A DNA stretch of 64,000 nt from Lates calcarifer (GCF_001640805.2 NC_066848.1:5516575-5580574); one strand, 5' to 3'. Counted from the stretch's first letter, positions 1 through 14,401 are shown. The notes: generated from the sequence alone by a model not told the origin. Program-made: numbers and translations.

Positions 1-1604
1 AGTGGTACCACCTGGGTTAGAACAACATTACGAAGAGCGTGCATTATTTTCTATAAGCGTGGCATCAGTCAGAAAACATTCACAGCATGAGTGCAGCATC
101 ACAGCTGAGTGTGACTGAAAACTTGGAGGAACAATGATGAAAATGCACACTAGACTTTTGATTCCCAAATCAAGCTTTGGCTTTGAGTTACTGCCTGTCC
201 CACTCAAGGCAGGAGTATGGAGTGCTGTATTGAAAGGTCCCTCTACCTGACAAACTGGCACACTGCTATGAGTGACTGTTGACTTTTCAGTTTGTCTATG
301 ACAGCGTCTGTCTTCATTCAGTGCTCTTAAATTGGCTTCAGAACCGATTGGAAATGGTTCTTTTATTATACACCTCCCATAACTCCCCCTCTCATCAAAG
401 CCGGGCCATCTTTTATCTGGAAGATGACATTTCCATTAGGGTCTGCCAACCTCTTACTGCTGCTCTGTGAGTTGTGGTGCTGGGGGAGAGCATTGTTAAC
501 CAACACAACAACAACAACAGGATCTCACTGGCTGGGGCGTGCACAAACCCTTGGTCGTGGCAAGGCAGTTCATCAGATGACTGCTCAGCCAGAACACACA
601 CACACAGTAACAGGCACATAGACACACATGGTGTCTCTCTATCTCTCCCGCCCTCTTTCTCTCTCATTCTTACACACACAAACAAAAATTCAACAGAGAC
701 GCAGAAGAAAGACAGAACTTGGCCAAAGGGAGTGTGCCTGTCAGCTCTTCCTCACCAGTTTCAGTGTTTCATCAAAGGTATGAGAGACCCATAAGGTTCA
801 GCTGCCAATCTGGCAACACTTTCAGTCCCCAAACACAGAACTGGGGTTCTTTCAAACACTGAAGCCTGATGGCTCCCTCCCCTCTATGTTACTGTCTTCA
901 TTAACTTCATTTCTAGATGCAGCTCACGTTAGCAGTCAGGCCTTGGTTTTAGAAATCAGGATAGTTTCAAAGCACCAGGGTACACACAGAAAAAGGGCGC
1001 TTTTTGCTCTCTACCACATTTTAACGCTGTGTGTTGGCAAGGCCCGGTGACATTGTTGGTGCTAATGAGGACATTGCCGTGCCCGGTGTGTGTGGGTCGG
1101 CAGAGACATACGCTGTAGTCCCACTCTGGGAGTTTTAATTAGATCTACATTATCCGGCTGTCTATCCACACTGGCCCTATCAGCTACTCTTTGAATGCAT
1201 CATAAATCATCAGTATAAGTGATCACTAAAGATTCTACACGCACACAGTTTACAGGACTTTTATGGTGTCTCCTGACTCCAGGTGGCTAGCTGGCTCTGA
1301 CTATCTCAAAGTGAATTTAATGGTTGCATCTATGAGAGAGACAGACTGAAAAGAGACCGCACACTGATCTGAGCTCTTTGTTTGTGTCTATTGATGAGGT
1401 ACCATCTCTTATTATGAGATGTGAACTCACAAGAGTCAACACCAGTGTGTACATTCTGCTGTATTTTGTCTGTTGTCTTTTTGAAACACACATGGTGGGG
1501 GCAGATGTGTTAGTGTGCAGATTTCTGTGCTCTATCTGTACTGAAAAAGATTATTTAAGTGGATGTTGGTGCTGATTCCCCATACTGTAACTTTAAGAAG
1601 GATC

Positions 1605-1774
1605 CTTCCTCTGTTGCTCTTCCAAAGGTTTCTTCCATTTTTCCTTTTTAAAGGTTTTTTCCTTATCCAATTTGAGGGTCTAAGGCCACAGGGTGTTGTA
1701 TGCTGTACAGATTGTAAAGCCCCCTGAGGCAAATTTGTGATATTGGACTATATAAATAAAACTGAAATTGACTT
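1605..1774 (+). repeat. teleost interspersed repeat, 3' portion
   Basis: The words TTTCTTCCATTTTTCC, AAAGGTTTTTTCCTTATCC, GAGGGTCTAAGGCCACAGGG, TGAGGCAAATTTGTGATATT and GGACTATATAAATAAAACTG, ending near AAATTGACTT, belong to a repeat tail found all over bony-fish genomes; it ends in the usual AATAAA-ATTGACTT type sequence. It lies antisense to the neurexin gene. I take it as a retroelement-derived tail but cannot name the family. Confidence 0.75.
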
Positions 1775-2077
1775 TTACTTGTACTGTATATGAAGCCTTT
1801 CATCCACATAAGCTTAATATTTACCCCTCACATTTGTAAAACTGAAATGTCATTTCGTTCTCTGGTTAATCTTCTTATACTGCTACTTATTTTCTGTTGT
1901 TTTCATTTCTCACTTTCCATTTTTCCTCTCCTATCCTTCTCTTGATTTCTTGAGGTGGCTGGGGTAAAATAGCTTTTCCTCCATCATGATCTCATCAGGC
2001 CCAACTCCTTGACCTTTGTGCTTTGCTGTAAATGTCAGCTTTCTTTATGAGGCCTGTGATGAGTTTATTGAACAATT

Positions 2078-2127
2078 CACACTCACTGACACACACAAGG
2101 CCACACACACACACACACACAACCACA
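2078..2127. repeat. (CA)n-rich tract
   Basis: Interrupted CA repeats on the plus strand within the intron. Confidence 0.9.
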
Positions 2128-5100
2128 CGTGTTCATACCACACAAGCATGCGTGCGCTGCCATGGGATCTGTCCTTCACAGCCAACTATAACTCTGATTT
2201 CTAGGTGTCTACTGAAAATTCATGGTCCTCAGTTGCTGGCGGGCAGCATAAGAACGGCTGCCCACCATCCTCAATAGAACCACCGCAAATAAATCAAGAT
2301 TTCATGGGGACTGAAATGGATTCCTGCAGAGCCTTATAGATCTGCCAGGCTTCACTGAAGGACTGTCCTGTAATTGTAGTCATTGTTTATCTAAAACCTA
2401 AACAAGTACCCATTATTGGAATGGAAAACATGGTGTAATAAACTACACTGGGCAGAAAAGTGTGGTTAAGTCCTTCCATATTGTTTGTGTCTCCTACACT
2501 ACAGTGTGAATCCAAATGGGCCAACAATGTGTCATAAAAATTGGGCCAACGCAACTCTCACCGTATGCTAGAGTACTGATCTGATCTCAGGCCGTTCCTG
2601 ACTCAGCGTTCCTCCAGAACTGTAGTTTATAACAGGGGGAGTGATCGGGCCAGGGTGGCAAGCACTACTGCCATGATGATAAATGTTGTGCATTAGAACT
2701 GTCTGGATCTCTATGTCCAGGCTGGCCTGCAACTCTGCCTGGTGGAGCACACAGCTGAGGGAGAGAAGAAGAAGCAGGCTTAATGTGCTCTTTCTAAGGC
2801 TTTTTTAATCTTCATGTCACACTTGCTATTGACTGTAACATAGCCCATCTGAATAAAAACCAATGAAAAAGTCATATGTGCCTCATCCCCCACAGCAGGT
2901 GTCTGCACAGACTTAGATCTTGCATGCATGCCTGGCTATCTCCTAAAAAAATGAGATCAAGCAGAAAAAAATCACATGTACTCAATAACTTCCAACAGTG
3001 AGGAGGACACACACACTCATACATGTGTACAAGGGTACATCTGAGTGCCTGAGGGCCGTAGAGGCAGCAACAAATGGTCAAAGAGGTCCTGAAGATCAGG
3101 CTGTACCTGACAGCTTGTCAGTAGCTTTCCCAATACACAGAAAACACAGAAACAATATATACAAGTAGGATGAACATGAACACATGTGAGTGTGTATGTG
3201 TGCTTGTATCCTTTTACAGAATTAATCCTACCACCTCCCTCATTTCATCTTATCCTCCTCATCCCCCTGTGCCAACATCAGGATTTTTCTTTAATGAAAT
3301 GTTTGGGCCTTACACAGTCCTTACTCTTTATCTTTCCAGTTTTATCCTTTCTCTTTTCTCCAACTTATCTCCTGTCTTTCCCTCCTTCATTGTCTTTGGG
3401 TTTTTATCAGTCATCAAGGTAATAAAAGGCCAACACATTGAAGGAGCCTTGCTCGGCTTTGTCATTTTGTTCTGTTGCACCCTCCTTTTTGTCTTTTATT
3501 TTTGTTTGTGGCAGCAGACCTTATCAGGGAGATGGGCGTGAGATAAGGCTCCTGTGGTTCTTTGTGGTGAAATAATACAACAGGCCGATAAGGCCTTGTG
3601 GGTGACTCGTTCACTGCTGCTTCTCTCCTCTCACCACGGCCTTTTCCTCTTCCCAGGGTGTGCTAGGAAGTCCCCAGTGGGGCTGAGAGATATCAAACCT
3701 TTCTGTCAGGTTCCACCTTTGATAAAATGTCAACTCTCCACCTTTGGCACATGCAGTTAGATGTTAATATTCGCTTATGCAGTTGTGTAGCTTCAATTTT
3801 TGATGAGGATAATTTGATGTTTACATGTCTTTGTAATTTACCCTCTCCTAGGTCTACAACTGTGATGCTTACTGTTACTCTACTAGCTCTTGCTGCCATT
3901 CACACTAGCAACATCCACATTTTTCAAGTTTACATTCTTATCAAATAAATTGGAAGCAGTGGTCATGATTGATTTGTAAAATGTTATATCTTGAGGGAAC
4001 CTGTGAGAACAGGCTCACATCAAAACTTTAAAACTAAACAAACATCCCCACAGACATGATGGAGGACTGCAAACAATAAAAAGGCTACAAGTTAGTTCAG
4101 GATAGACACAAAACTTTTCCCTGACATCTGTTTTACTACTGATGGAGTCACAAGTTCCTGGCTCGTGCCATTACTTTTGCCTCTAATCTACAATGCCTAT
4201 TAAGATTTCATGAAGTGGTAATGATTATACAATTACTTCTAGCTTGGAAATACCATAATAATGGCTGTGACGACCAAGGTTTGTGAGTTTATGGAGTGGA
4301 TGTTTATGGATTAAAAAACAAACACACACAGACTGGCTGACTGGCTGGCCATCGATTTGTGTTGCTATTGACTAAAGGAGGGTGGTGGGCGACACTGCCG
4401 CTCAATAGCAGTTACATTTTCATATAAATAACAGCGGCTTTCTGGCCTGTAATTGCCTCAGAAATGACTACAGAGACGAAAGAGTGGGCACAGGTGGGCA
4501 CAGTATCGATCGCAAAGGTGGCTTTTTTGAGGCTTTGGACAATAAGAGAGCACTTGGATGACATGTCCAGCCCATTCCATTTTCTTATCTTAAACTATTC
4601 TCATAGTAAACATGTTTTAATTTCATTTGAGGTGGTTTCACTGCACTTCATGTCCATGTAAATTATGTTGTGAACCAAGCAGTAAGCAACACCTCGATAA
4701 ACTTTAGTAACCCTCATCTGTACTGTAGATGTTTCTGCTTCATACACGACCAGACATTATAATGCTTCAGCAGTGAGGGGAGATTAAAACTTTGACATCG
4801 AGTGTTAAGCTCAGTCTGGATCCAGCAGAGACACAGAATTCCCACAACAATTTTCTACATCTTTTATAGCCGCTCCTTGTCAGACACAAGGCTATTTCGC
4901 AAAATGCACTGGTGAATTAAAGAGTTAAGGAGAAGCAGATACTTCAAGCATAACTGATTTATTAGGCCAAGTGAAGGGAGGAGACGAAGAGAAGAAAATG
5001 AATTAGGCCTCACATGCACTTTTAATTACTGTTGTCAAGGTGTTTGCTTTGCCCTTCTGGGAAAAGCAAACCAAACCATCACTCATTCGGGCGACTCAGA

Positions 5101-6970
5101 AGACCCACAGAATGAACTATAAAGTTTAACACCTCTTCTATGGTGCAACATTTACTGCAACATAAACAAAACTCAACCTTCTACCTGCAACAACTCTCTT
5201 CCCCTCTGAGATAAGGCTCGATGCATGGTTGATAGACTGAGCAGAACAAGGCCAACACATCCAGAGGTGCTCTTCTCACCTCATGTGCTTACCTGAGGGA
5301 TCAGGGAGGACAAAGGAACAACATGTGCCTGTCTGTTTGATCTCCCTGTATGAGGCGCTCTGCACATCTAGGCTGCTGACATGTCATGGACTGTTTACTC
5401 TTGCATGGACAACACTGCTAACTTTCACTGCATAGCTCTTAATATAGCAAAGAGGCAAAGAAATATTTTCATGCGCAGGTGCACTCATATGCACACAAAG
5501 CCTTTTCCTTTGATGAGGCTGTGGAATAAGCTATCTATGACCAGGTGCTCTGTAACACTGCTTGGCTGGAATGCAACTCTCTTAACAGTTGAGAGACAAG
5601 ACACTGGTCAGACAGTCTTCCCTTAGGGTAATAACAATGATGAAAATAAACAAGTCCTGCAATATTTAACTTGAATGTCAAGTGCTGCATAGTGTATAAT
5701 TGGAGTTAAAGTCTCTGTGTTTCTTAGTCAGACCTGAGTAATATTGACTGGTAGCTATGAGGGATCTAGGGAGGGTCACTAAATCCATTATTCATAAATG
5801 GGGGACAAGAGGAGGATGAGTGTTTCTGCTGACAATGTGGTTGCTCTCCCAGAGGCCTGAGACATTTTAAAAGCGGATACAGTTCCCCACCTCACCAACT
5901 CCAGTCAAGATTGGTTTCAGTTGTGCGGATTTCCATACGTTCATATGATCTGTCTTGCCTCTCAATCTGTAGCTTCCTGCTGCTCATTTACTCTTAATGT
6001 TTTATGAGCCTGTGCGGTTTATTGGTGAAAGCAAACTGTAACAATAGAGCATCGTTTTCTTGTTCCTGGCAGATACGGCACGATATGCTCTTCAATAAGA
6101 TAAAACATGATCAAATAAAGAAAAATATTCATTAAATAAAGTTAACTAAAGTTAACTGAGCTAGACTACCAACAGCATACTGCAATTCACCCACTGTGGG
6201 CATGCTAGAAAATGTTTCCACAGCAGTGCATAATTAAAAACAGAATGCTTGTATGTGCATTATATTTTAAACAGGCTTGGATGGAAAGCACGAGGGTCTG
6301 GGGATGAGAGCAGTACAGCAGTGAAAAAGGTAATTAAGTTGACCAGAACAAGGCAAGTTGTCTGTTTAATATTTCATGCAACCCCACACAAAGCACTGTG
6401 GAAGCCATGAACAACAGGGCACCAACAACAATTATGAAATAATTAGCTGAGAAGCACCCTGGAAGATTTTTTTTTTGCCAGGGATATATGTGAGTAATTG
6501 TATAAATAATTTCAGACTTGGCTTGGTTCAAATTGACTCTTTGCTTGTCCCTCGTCCGCAGGCTGCCTTAGCGTAGAGTGTATGTGTGGCAGCATCTTTA
6601 TGAAGTATGAATTCAATTTTTATGTAAGAAAATTTGAATTATACTGTGGCTATTGTGCATATTTCTGAACTTTTCAAAAGAGGATACATTTTGTTGTTGA
6701 CATATTTATGGGACACCAAGAACAACAAGAACCAAAAAGGTGGCCTGTATATAACTCTATGATTTGAATGACAGCACAGAGTCCAGGCAGAGTCAAAGAG
6801 TAATGTAGGGAGGTCTTTAAATCACAGAGAAGGCTAAAACTAACAGCCCGTAGAATTGTTTAAACTAAAGTGTTAATGCAGACTATTTTTGCTGTCCACT
6901 CACAATTATTGAACCAATTAAATTATCAGTACATTGTCAGTCAAAACCAAAAATGTACAACCCCTGGAAT

Positions 6971-6986
6971 ACTCTCTCTCTTGCTT

Positions 6987-7017
<31 letters not shown>

Positions 7018-7018
7018 A
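6971..7018. repeat. compound (CT)n(CA)n microsatellite
   Basis: A CT run passing directly into CA repeats, much like the one about 850 bp away at 7832. Confidence 0.95.
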
Positions 7019-7145
7019 AATGGAATTATAATTTGTTATTTTTGGGAAGTGGAAGTTGGACCAAATAAGTACATAAGTCAAAACTTAATTAAATTATCAA
7101 GGATACACAGCATATACCTATTTCTTTTGCATTTTTATCCTTTGG

Positions 7146-7196
7146 AATAAAGCAGAGAAAATGGTGGCAAAAATGAAAAAAAAAAAAAAAAAAAAA
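7146..7196 (+). other. A21 tract preceded by AATAAA
   Basis: AATAAA at 7146-7151 is followed 24 bases later by 21 adenines (7176-7196). This has the shape of a retroposed polyadenylated end, but upstream sequence shows no coding similarity that I recognise and no clear target-site duplication. Confidence 0.3.
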
Positions 7197-7831
7197 GAAT
7201 AAATGCGAGAAATATTGAGAAAAGATGATGAAAAAGTACTCCATATGTCTTAGTTGGGAGCTGTACTTCTGCTCACTGTAATGGAGCGAGAGAGAGTGAG
7301 ACTATTTTTATCCCTCCCTGAGGCCTGGGGCAGCTGTGTCAAAAGTCAACAACTACAGTGACTCCATGCTGCGCTGCTCTAGTCCCAAACACACACAAAC
7401 ACACTCCCTCTTCCGCATACATACCTACATAGACATACTGAGATTCGACTTTGAAGATTTATAATATAAAAGAATTCTTCAAATTTGAACAGTGGATGAG
7501 GTAAAAGCTGTGAATGTTTTACAGGAACAAGTCCAACTAGACTGCAGGGAGAACACTAGGCCAATACAAACTAAATTCATCCTTCGAACCGTAATAACAC
7601 ATAGAATGGCAATGCTCTTAACCTGTAACATGCCTCACAATGTAACATTGACGATGAAATCAAATTTATCCCATGTTAGCCATGGCAATATTGCTCTGTA
7701 TGAGCCAAACCCATAACGTATTGATGTACAGCTTTGCGAATGACAAGCTGTACTCACTGTGATTTGTTACACTAATAAAAGTGAAGACACATTATTGTCC
7801 TGCCCTCTCAAATACACATATGCACTCATCT

Positions 7832-7894
7832 TCCTCTCTCTCGCTCTCTCTCTGTCTCTCTCTCTCACACACACAAACACATGCGCACACACAG
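7832..7894. repeat. compound (CT)n(CA)n microsatellite
   Basis: An interrupted CT run followed by CA repeats with small interruptions, in AT-rich intron. Confidence 0.95.
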
Positions 7895-9427
7895 ACCCTC
7901 ATTCCTCTTCATGGACCACTTGGCTTTGTAGTGGCAAAGAGCTTGAACAAATTGAGAAATGATTGGAATTGAAAGATGAGTAATGGTGATTCTAGCGCTG
8001 TCCCTTCTCAATATGGAGATGATGAGATTTGATTCTTTGAGGTCAGGTACATCATCCGAGCCGAGTGGCTGCCACGTCTATGACTAAGAGAGGTAGGAGG
8101 CCATTCACGCTCACATACAGGCTTTTGCTACAATCGGTCACAGCTGACATAAAATCAATGCTATAGTTACCAGTGATATTACATACTATTACCACTATTC
8201 ATCGCCACTTGCACAGTTGCTGTATCTGAACTATATGAAGAGCATGGGAATATGTAAAAGGAGTATTATCCTGTCTCCTCCCCATTCATGTTTGTGTGTC
8301 TGAATCAACACTGAGGGACTAAATATGGTCAGTGAAGCTCCCTCATCCATCCCTTTCACTGCCATCTCCTCATCATGGTTAGCTATTAACTCACCATTAC
8401 AGTGCCATTAGCCTAGCTTTGCCACATACTGCACTGGAAACTGCCAAACATACTCACTAGCAAATGGCAGTTCTGGTTCCATTGACACTCAGTGAAACCA
8501 GGGGCAAGCACGGGAAGAGGGAAAATGGCATCTGGTTCTGAATTTCAATGTGGCAGAGCTGGCTAGAGCGGGGAGGTTCGTTAATATGCATCATTGACAC
8601 AAATCCAGCTATGATCACTAGTTTTCCTTCTTTGATTAATTGATACTACAAAAAGGAGTATAGAGAGACAGGGGAAAATCAAAACTTAATTACAGTTATT
8701 CATAACTGTAAGACTGAATAAAACTAGGAAAACAAATGGTTCAATTAGAAGAAAAATAAATAATACACTTGAGCACCTTCCCCTCCCTGGCATTCTACTG
8801 ATGATCCTCAAATTACACACTCTGTTGCTTTTAGACCTTTTTGACGAGAGTTGAGAAGGTTCAGCAGCTCCGGCTGTCTTAAGATATCGTCCTCACGAGC
8901 CAGGGGAAACTCCAGAAGTGAGAGTGACTCGTGTCAGCACAAACCATGGAAAGTCAAATCACTTGTGAGATGGATGTGTTTACTCCTACCCTCTGTTCAT
9001 TAGAGCATGACAGTTCAATGATGGATAATCTCATGGGGAGCAAATCCGCATTTGGACACTGTTTCTTTAATACCAAAATACTTCAGCTCAGCTTTTTTTT
9101 TGTTGGGCCTAACATATTTTATGTAAAGTTGCAAGGGAACACTGTGTGCTCGTGAACAGCTGTACATTTGTAACTTTCAAAATCTGCAGCATTTTTCTTA
9201 GTTTGAATCTTTCAGTTTTGATCTCTCTATCATTGTGAACCAGGATGTCTGCTTGGTTTGTCCTCAGTTTTCTCACACTAGTTTCCAACAGTCTGTTTTA
9301 CACACATGAACGAGTTTTGAGTGAAACTCAACAGAGGTGTGATACTGCAATTTTAAATTGGAAATAACTGGCTGTCTTTAGTTTTGAAACTGCTTAAAAT
9401 GCATATCACCATGGCACTGAGAACACC

Positions 9428-9448
9428 ATCCCAGTCCTATACTGGGAT
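9428..9448. repeat. 8-bp inverted repeat next to the X-box
   Basis: ATCCCAGT, CCTAT, ACTGGGAT: perfect arms around a five-base loop, ending two bases before the RFX-type motif at 9450. Confidence 0.9.
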
Positions 9449-9449
9449 T

Positions 9450-9463
9450 GTTACCATGGCAAC
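9450..9463. promoter_or_regulatory. perfect RFX X-box motif
   Basis: GTTACCATGGCAAC matches the palindromic RFX-factor consensus GTTNCCATGGNAAC at every defined position. It lies 4.9 kb downstream of the LNS6 exon, in the intron. A related half-site (CACCATGGC) lies about 40 bp away at 9409-9417. Confidence 0.5.
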
Positions 9464-12400
9464 AGCTGATAAAATAATGTGGAGAAAAAGTGGGTTTCCA
9501 AACTGTGAGGTGACAACTGCTCAAACACAACGATAACACAAATGCCCGACAAATAAAAAATATTTAAATAATAATATTAAATAATATTTTTAAATGTTTG
9601 GCTGGTGAGGGAATCAAACACTTAATCTGAACCCACAGACAGGTTAACATCAGTAGGATATTTGCTGCAGTACTTTTCCATTTATACTAGATATAAACAT
9701 AATGTATTGTAATAATAATATGGTATCTGTTGGTTGTTCTGGAGCCCAGCAGACTGCTGTGCCTTGACTGACCAAGCAATACAGGAAAGCTGTATACCAG
9801 TGAATCCTGGGGGCATTACATGCAGGTCGGTTCTATGTATATGTGCAGAGCATGCATGAAAGGTAATTACTGGGTTTGAGGCCTTAACAGGAGTAGTGGA
9901 TGAGAATATGATACAGTCCCTGGGCAGGTGTTTTAATAGGAGTACTGGGGATAGCGTGACACAAGATCTCTCAAGACACCTGCAGCACCTCTCCCAGGTA
10001 ACAATCTCACCTGTAGCATCAAATCAGCAAGTACAATATTCACTTAATGAGGCACGCAATTTTGCATAATCAGAACTCCAACAGTAAGGTGAACTGCAAA
10101 AACACATAAAAGATGACATTTTCTCACTTGAAAGTGGAGATACTCAGACAGCAGGCTTGGTAGTCTCTCTTCTCAAGCCATTTTACATGATTAATAGGGT
10201 AGAGAGCAGGAGTTGAAACTGCAATTAAAGGTGTCTTCCATCAGAAGAAGAACCCCCTTTCTGGTAGTCAGCTAAAGGAGGACCGAGGGGAGCCGTGCTC
10301 CACCAGAGAAGTCATTATTTCTCCACCATCCTCTCTGCTCTATGGAATACATTAACTTCACAGTGTCGCTGTGTCTAAGCCAGAGTGCCTTCATTGCTTG
10401 TTTTTTTAAAGGGATGCATGCAATTAGAAGAAAGGAAAGAAGAAAGTGCTTGGAATAGTCCCCAACCCCCACACAGAGATTGAGTGGAAGCACAAAACAA
10501 GCTCACTGGGCCCCTAGGGGCCCTGCCTGAGACCGAGGAGAGCCTCTGATAGTCACTGTCACTGCTGCTCATTGACAACAAATAAAGGAAGAAAACAACT
10601 GCAAAGCCTCCATTTCACTGAGTAAATAGCTTCCTAAAAATGTACAGATGGATTTCCAATAACAGACATCCGCCATTGTTTGTGTAGAAAAATAAATGAT
10701 ACCTCCTTTGCGGGGGATAAAATACCATAACAGCATCAAAGTAAAATCTGCCTCTACTATAATATTCTGTGCTGAGATTTTACAGTCATTACACAGTAAA
10801 ATGTATTTGCATGTTTTACACAGAAGATGCTGCATACCCACATTTTATAAACTTTGTTCCAATTCTTCCTCTGTATGGATTACCCTGCTGCATAGGCCAA
10901 ACTAAGGATCATTACATCCATAATACCCTGTTTTGCATAATGTCATTATGAATATTTCCCTGGATTTGACTTTCAGCTGCACTGCAATTAATTATATATA
11001 CGTACATACTTAGCCAGGGCACACTATCATGTACAGACAAGTCTTGTATCCTTGTGGGATACTTGTTCAAGTAGCCTCATGAATAAGCCTCACCTTAGAA
11101 AAAGTGAAAGGGATTGTGGAGAATCCTAATTGGAGAAACGGCAGAAACATTATTATGAATCTAGCCCTGCTTCTATGTGCGCTACAGTAATGAGCCTGAA
11201 GAAAGTGATTGTCGTACATTTGATGGTTCGCTGACTTCACAGTCATTGTCTTTATCTGCGATAGAAAGGAGAGGCGGGGGAAGGATCACAATTCCTTTGA
11301 GGTGCATTTAAATCATAGTCTCCACATATTACTTGGAAAATTCCCTCTTGAGAGTGTGAGCTGAGATGGCGTCCTTCAAGCCCCGCTGGGTTTCCTGTCA
11401 TCATGAAATGGGAGCAGGAGATTAGGGGGGTGAGGGATGTAGAGGATGAAGAAGGAGGGGGGTAAATACTGAAATCTGGTCTAATCCCATCTCATACAGC
11501 TGAAGATACACTCCTCCTAAGACATTTGTGCTTAGAGCTGAGGTAACTGAAAGGATTGAAGGGAATACCATTGGGAATCAGCCTTATAATACATTGTTTG
11601 TAAAGTATGCATCTCTGAATGAACTAACAACTACTAACAACTCCAGAAATTGTTTTTTACATATTCAACACTGGAAATCAACAGTCTGTCACAATTATTT
11701 AATACATTTACTTTTAGGAATAAGACAATTTGTCCAGTGTGAGTGAAACTAACTACCTCCCAATACAATTAGGCCATAGAGTGATTATATTGTAATATTA
11801 TTCCATGTTACAGTATGATCCACCAAGGGTTCAGTTCAACTTCGCAGGTGACTAGCTGAGTGCTGCTATTCTTGCATAAGAAACGCATCAAAGTGGCAAT
11901 TTTGCACAGCTCATTGTGTTTAATGGAGTGCTGTAAAACACGTCCTTTCCTGTGTAATTAATGAGGAGAAGACAGAAGCGTGAAGCACATATCTAGAGGG
12001 TTTGTATCATAAGTATTCAAATTTCATAATATATTGTGATTTAATTTTCTGCTATTCTTCCATTTGGCTGCAGCACGCAGCTTAGAAAATAGCCCTTATG
12101 ACAATTGAATGTTACAATCAGTTACGCTACAACAAGTCTTCTAAAGCACTTTAAACATACATGACAGTTTTATTAGATTTATATCATTTAACTTCAATTT
12201 GATAGAATATTTAAATTCAGTGCTTCATTTGTAACTCTTTCAAATGTATAATGCACAGCACCAAAATCTTGTAATGCACTTCAATCCTGAGTTATTTATG
12301 TATTTAACAGTTCTGTTGTTCAACTTTAATAACTAGATCAAGAGCATGACCTTCTGTCTCTTCATGCCCCTGTTAATGCTTCTCCTCTGTCTCTTTAAAA

Positions 12401-14401
12401 CTCCTTTTCTCTCACGCTTCTCTCACTTTCTAATGAAATGCAACATTTCACAAAGCCCCCAGATTAATGTGCAGAAATAAATAAATAGGAGGAAGCATTC
12501 AGAGTGACTGCTGATGTGAGAGGAGAGGGGATTCTCACAACCCACTGCCCCCGCTGTAAGAACATGCCTTATCAACATTTTCTCCCCTGTAAAATGTCAA
12601 TGGAATGCTACATGTTTCATCAACAAGGCTGTGCATGCATCTGCTGTAAGCTGCATGATCTCTTAGCCTTGTTATTCCATGCAAGACTTCCCTCTCTCAC
12701 CTCACCCGTCTGTACCGCTCAGGTCTTCCACCTCTAACATTCATCACTAGTACCTAAAGCCTGTCTTCTTAAGAGATGTTTCCACTATGATATAACCTGT
12801 GTCTTTCCTCAACTAACCTCTCTTTGTGAACTGACTCTAGTGCAAGAGAAATGTTGTAATGTATGTGACACACCATACTGCTATATGCTATAGCTGCAGT
12901 GCACCAGGTGCAAACCACGGGATCTCTAGGAATTCACCTTTACTTTTTGGGGGACCTGAATTACAATTAACTACATAATGCTTGAATGAATTGCAAAAGG
13001 TTGTGAATTGTTCAAAAATAAGTCAGTGAGTCTGCCTGTTTTACAAGCAAGTGAGCAAATTTGTATGTATATTAAGTCAGTGCTGCATTGGGATGAGCTG
13101 CATTGCAAAGCCCTGTTGTGTCATTTCATTTAAAAAAGGGGCCCTGTTTATGCAAATCTCTGGGGAAGACATTTTTCATCACTCACATGAAAATAATGTA
13201 TAAAGGAAATCTTGCCTGTTTCATCCCTGTTCAGGTGTTATGTGCAGGTGGAAAGGAGCCCAGAAAGCTGCAGAACGCACAAGGAGCATTTGCACATCTG
13301 AGTGAGCACATCTGTCCTTTTACACCCATATTCCAATTTATGTTCGTTTGAACATCTTGTTTGTGTCCCTTTGTGACATTTGCTGATGGATTGCACGCAT
13401 GAAAAAGGTTGTATCGTTTTACATTGGCCAGTTACTCCCAGATTAAAACTAGGGGCTAAAAATCACTTGGCCCTGAGGCGTGGGGAGAAAAAAAAGTGTC
13501 AAAAAAGCATTTCTACGCAGAGTGAGTACGGAGGTGTCTCAAAAGAACACCACCACGGCTGCTCCGTGTCCTCAGGAGAGACCTGCTTATGTCACTGTGT
13601 GCCCACTGTATGTGCAAATCTCGATGTGTGGACAGCTGGGGTTGAGGCAAACTTCAAGACCAATTTCATGTTTGTGTGTGTGTGTGCTGGTCTGTAGCTT
13701 TACTGAGTGTGTGTGTATATGTGCGTGCAATGTTGCTGTATGTTCCTGGCCAGCATCAGTGGTGTTGTCAGTAAATGGGTGCTAGTGAGAGGAAGGTCAT
13801 GTGGTAGCCAGCAGAATTATGTCCAGGTCAGAGATGCACTGTATGGAACCAACCCTTCTCACCACACCATTTCCCTCAGTTGCTGCTGCACGCACACAGC
13901 CATAACACGAAACAGGAGAGCAGCAAGCTCCTTTACCATACACACATGAACAGATTTGTCATCATTATCTTGCATTAGATGATGACCTCCTCCTTATTTT
14001 GAAAACATGGCTTCAAATCTCAAGCATTTTTCTCCAATATCAGATAATCTGCTTCATCGGGACTTTGTTGGTGTAGTTAAAAAACTTGATTGACAGTAGC
14101 CAAACAAAACCCACCAAGTGTCATAAGATTCTGATTCAAATGCTAAATCCACAGTAAATGATGTCATCTTTGTTCAACTGAGTCCCGCCCACTTAAAATC
14201 AGTGAGAAAAGCACAGAGGAAAAAAAAAAAAACAGAAATATGAAATGACTAAAACTCTAAAAAATAGTAGAAATATCCCATCCCTCACAGTGAGAAGCTG
14301 CTTGAGTAAATATGTTTCAGCAGCTTTAATCTAACACACTGCTGTACAGTGTACTGTGTATAGTTTGATCTACTGCACTTGAAAAAATGTTCTGGACTTA
14401 C

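Larger units (their letters stand above)
1..14401 (-). other. nrxn1: intron after the first LNS6 exon (partial)
   Basis: 14.4 kb of intron running off the window. I looked for the next LNS6 exon, the SS4 exon and any plus-strand gene and found none. Contents: a teleost repeat (1605-1774); CA and CT/CA microsatellites (2078-2127, 6971-7018, 7832-7894); an A21 tract with an AATAAA before it (7146-7196); a hairpin beside a perfect RFX X-box (9428-9463); and AT-rich unique sequence. Confidence 0.8.

Noticed and set aside
3170..3541. 123-codon plus-strand frame resembling a membrane protein
   Set aside because: Pyrimidine-rich DNA always yields Leu/Phe/Ser-rich translations; nothing else supports a gene.
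7994..8003. REST half-site AGCGCTGTCC
   Set aside because: Only one half; no second half at usual spacing.
1..14401. Second LNS6 exon, SS4 exon or membrane-segment exon of the neurexin
   Set aside because: No stretch reads like the expected NRXN sequences (HQGKIG, FNVGTDD or GGNATLQVD type words); these exons probably lie beyond the left edge.
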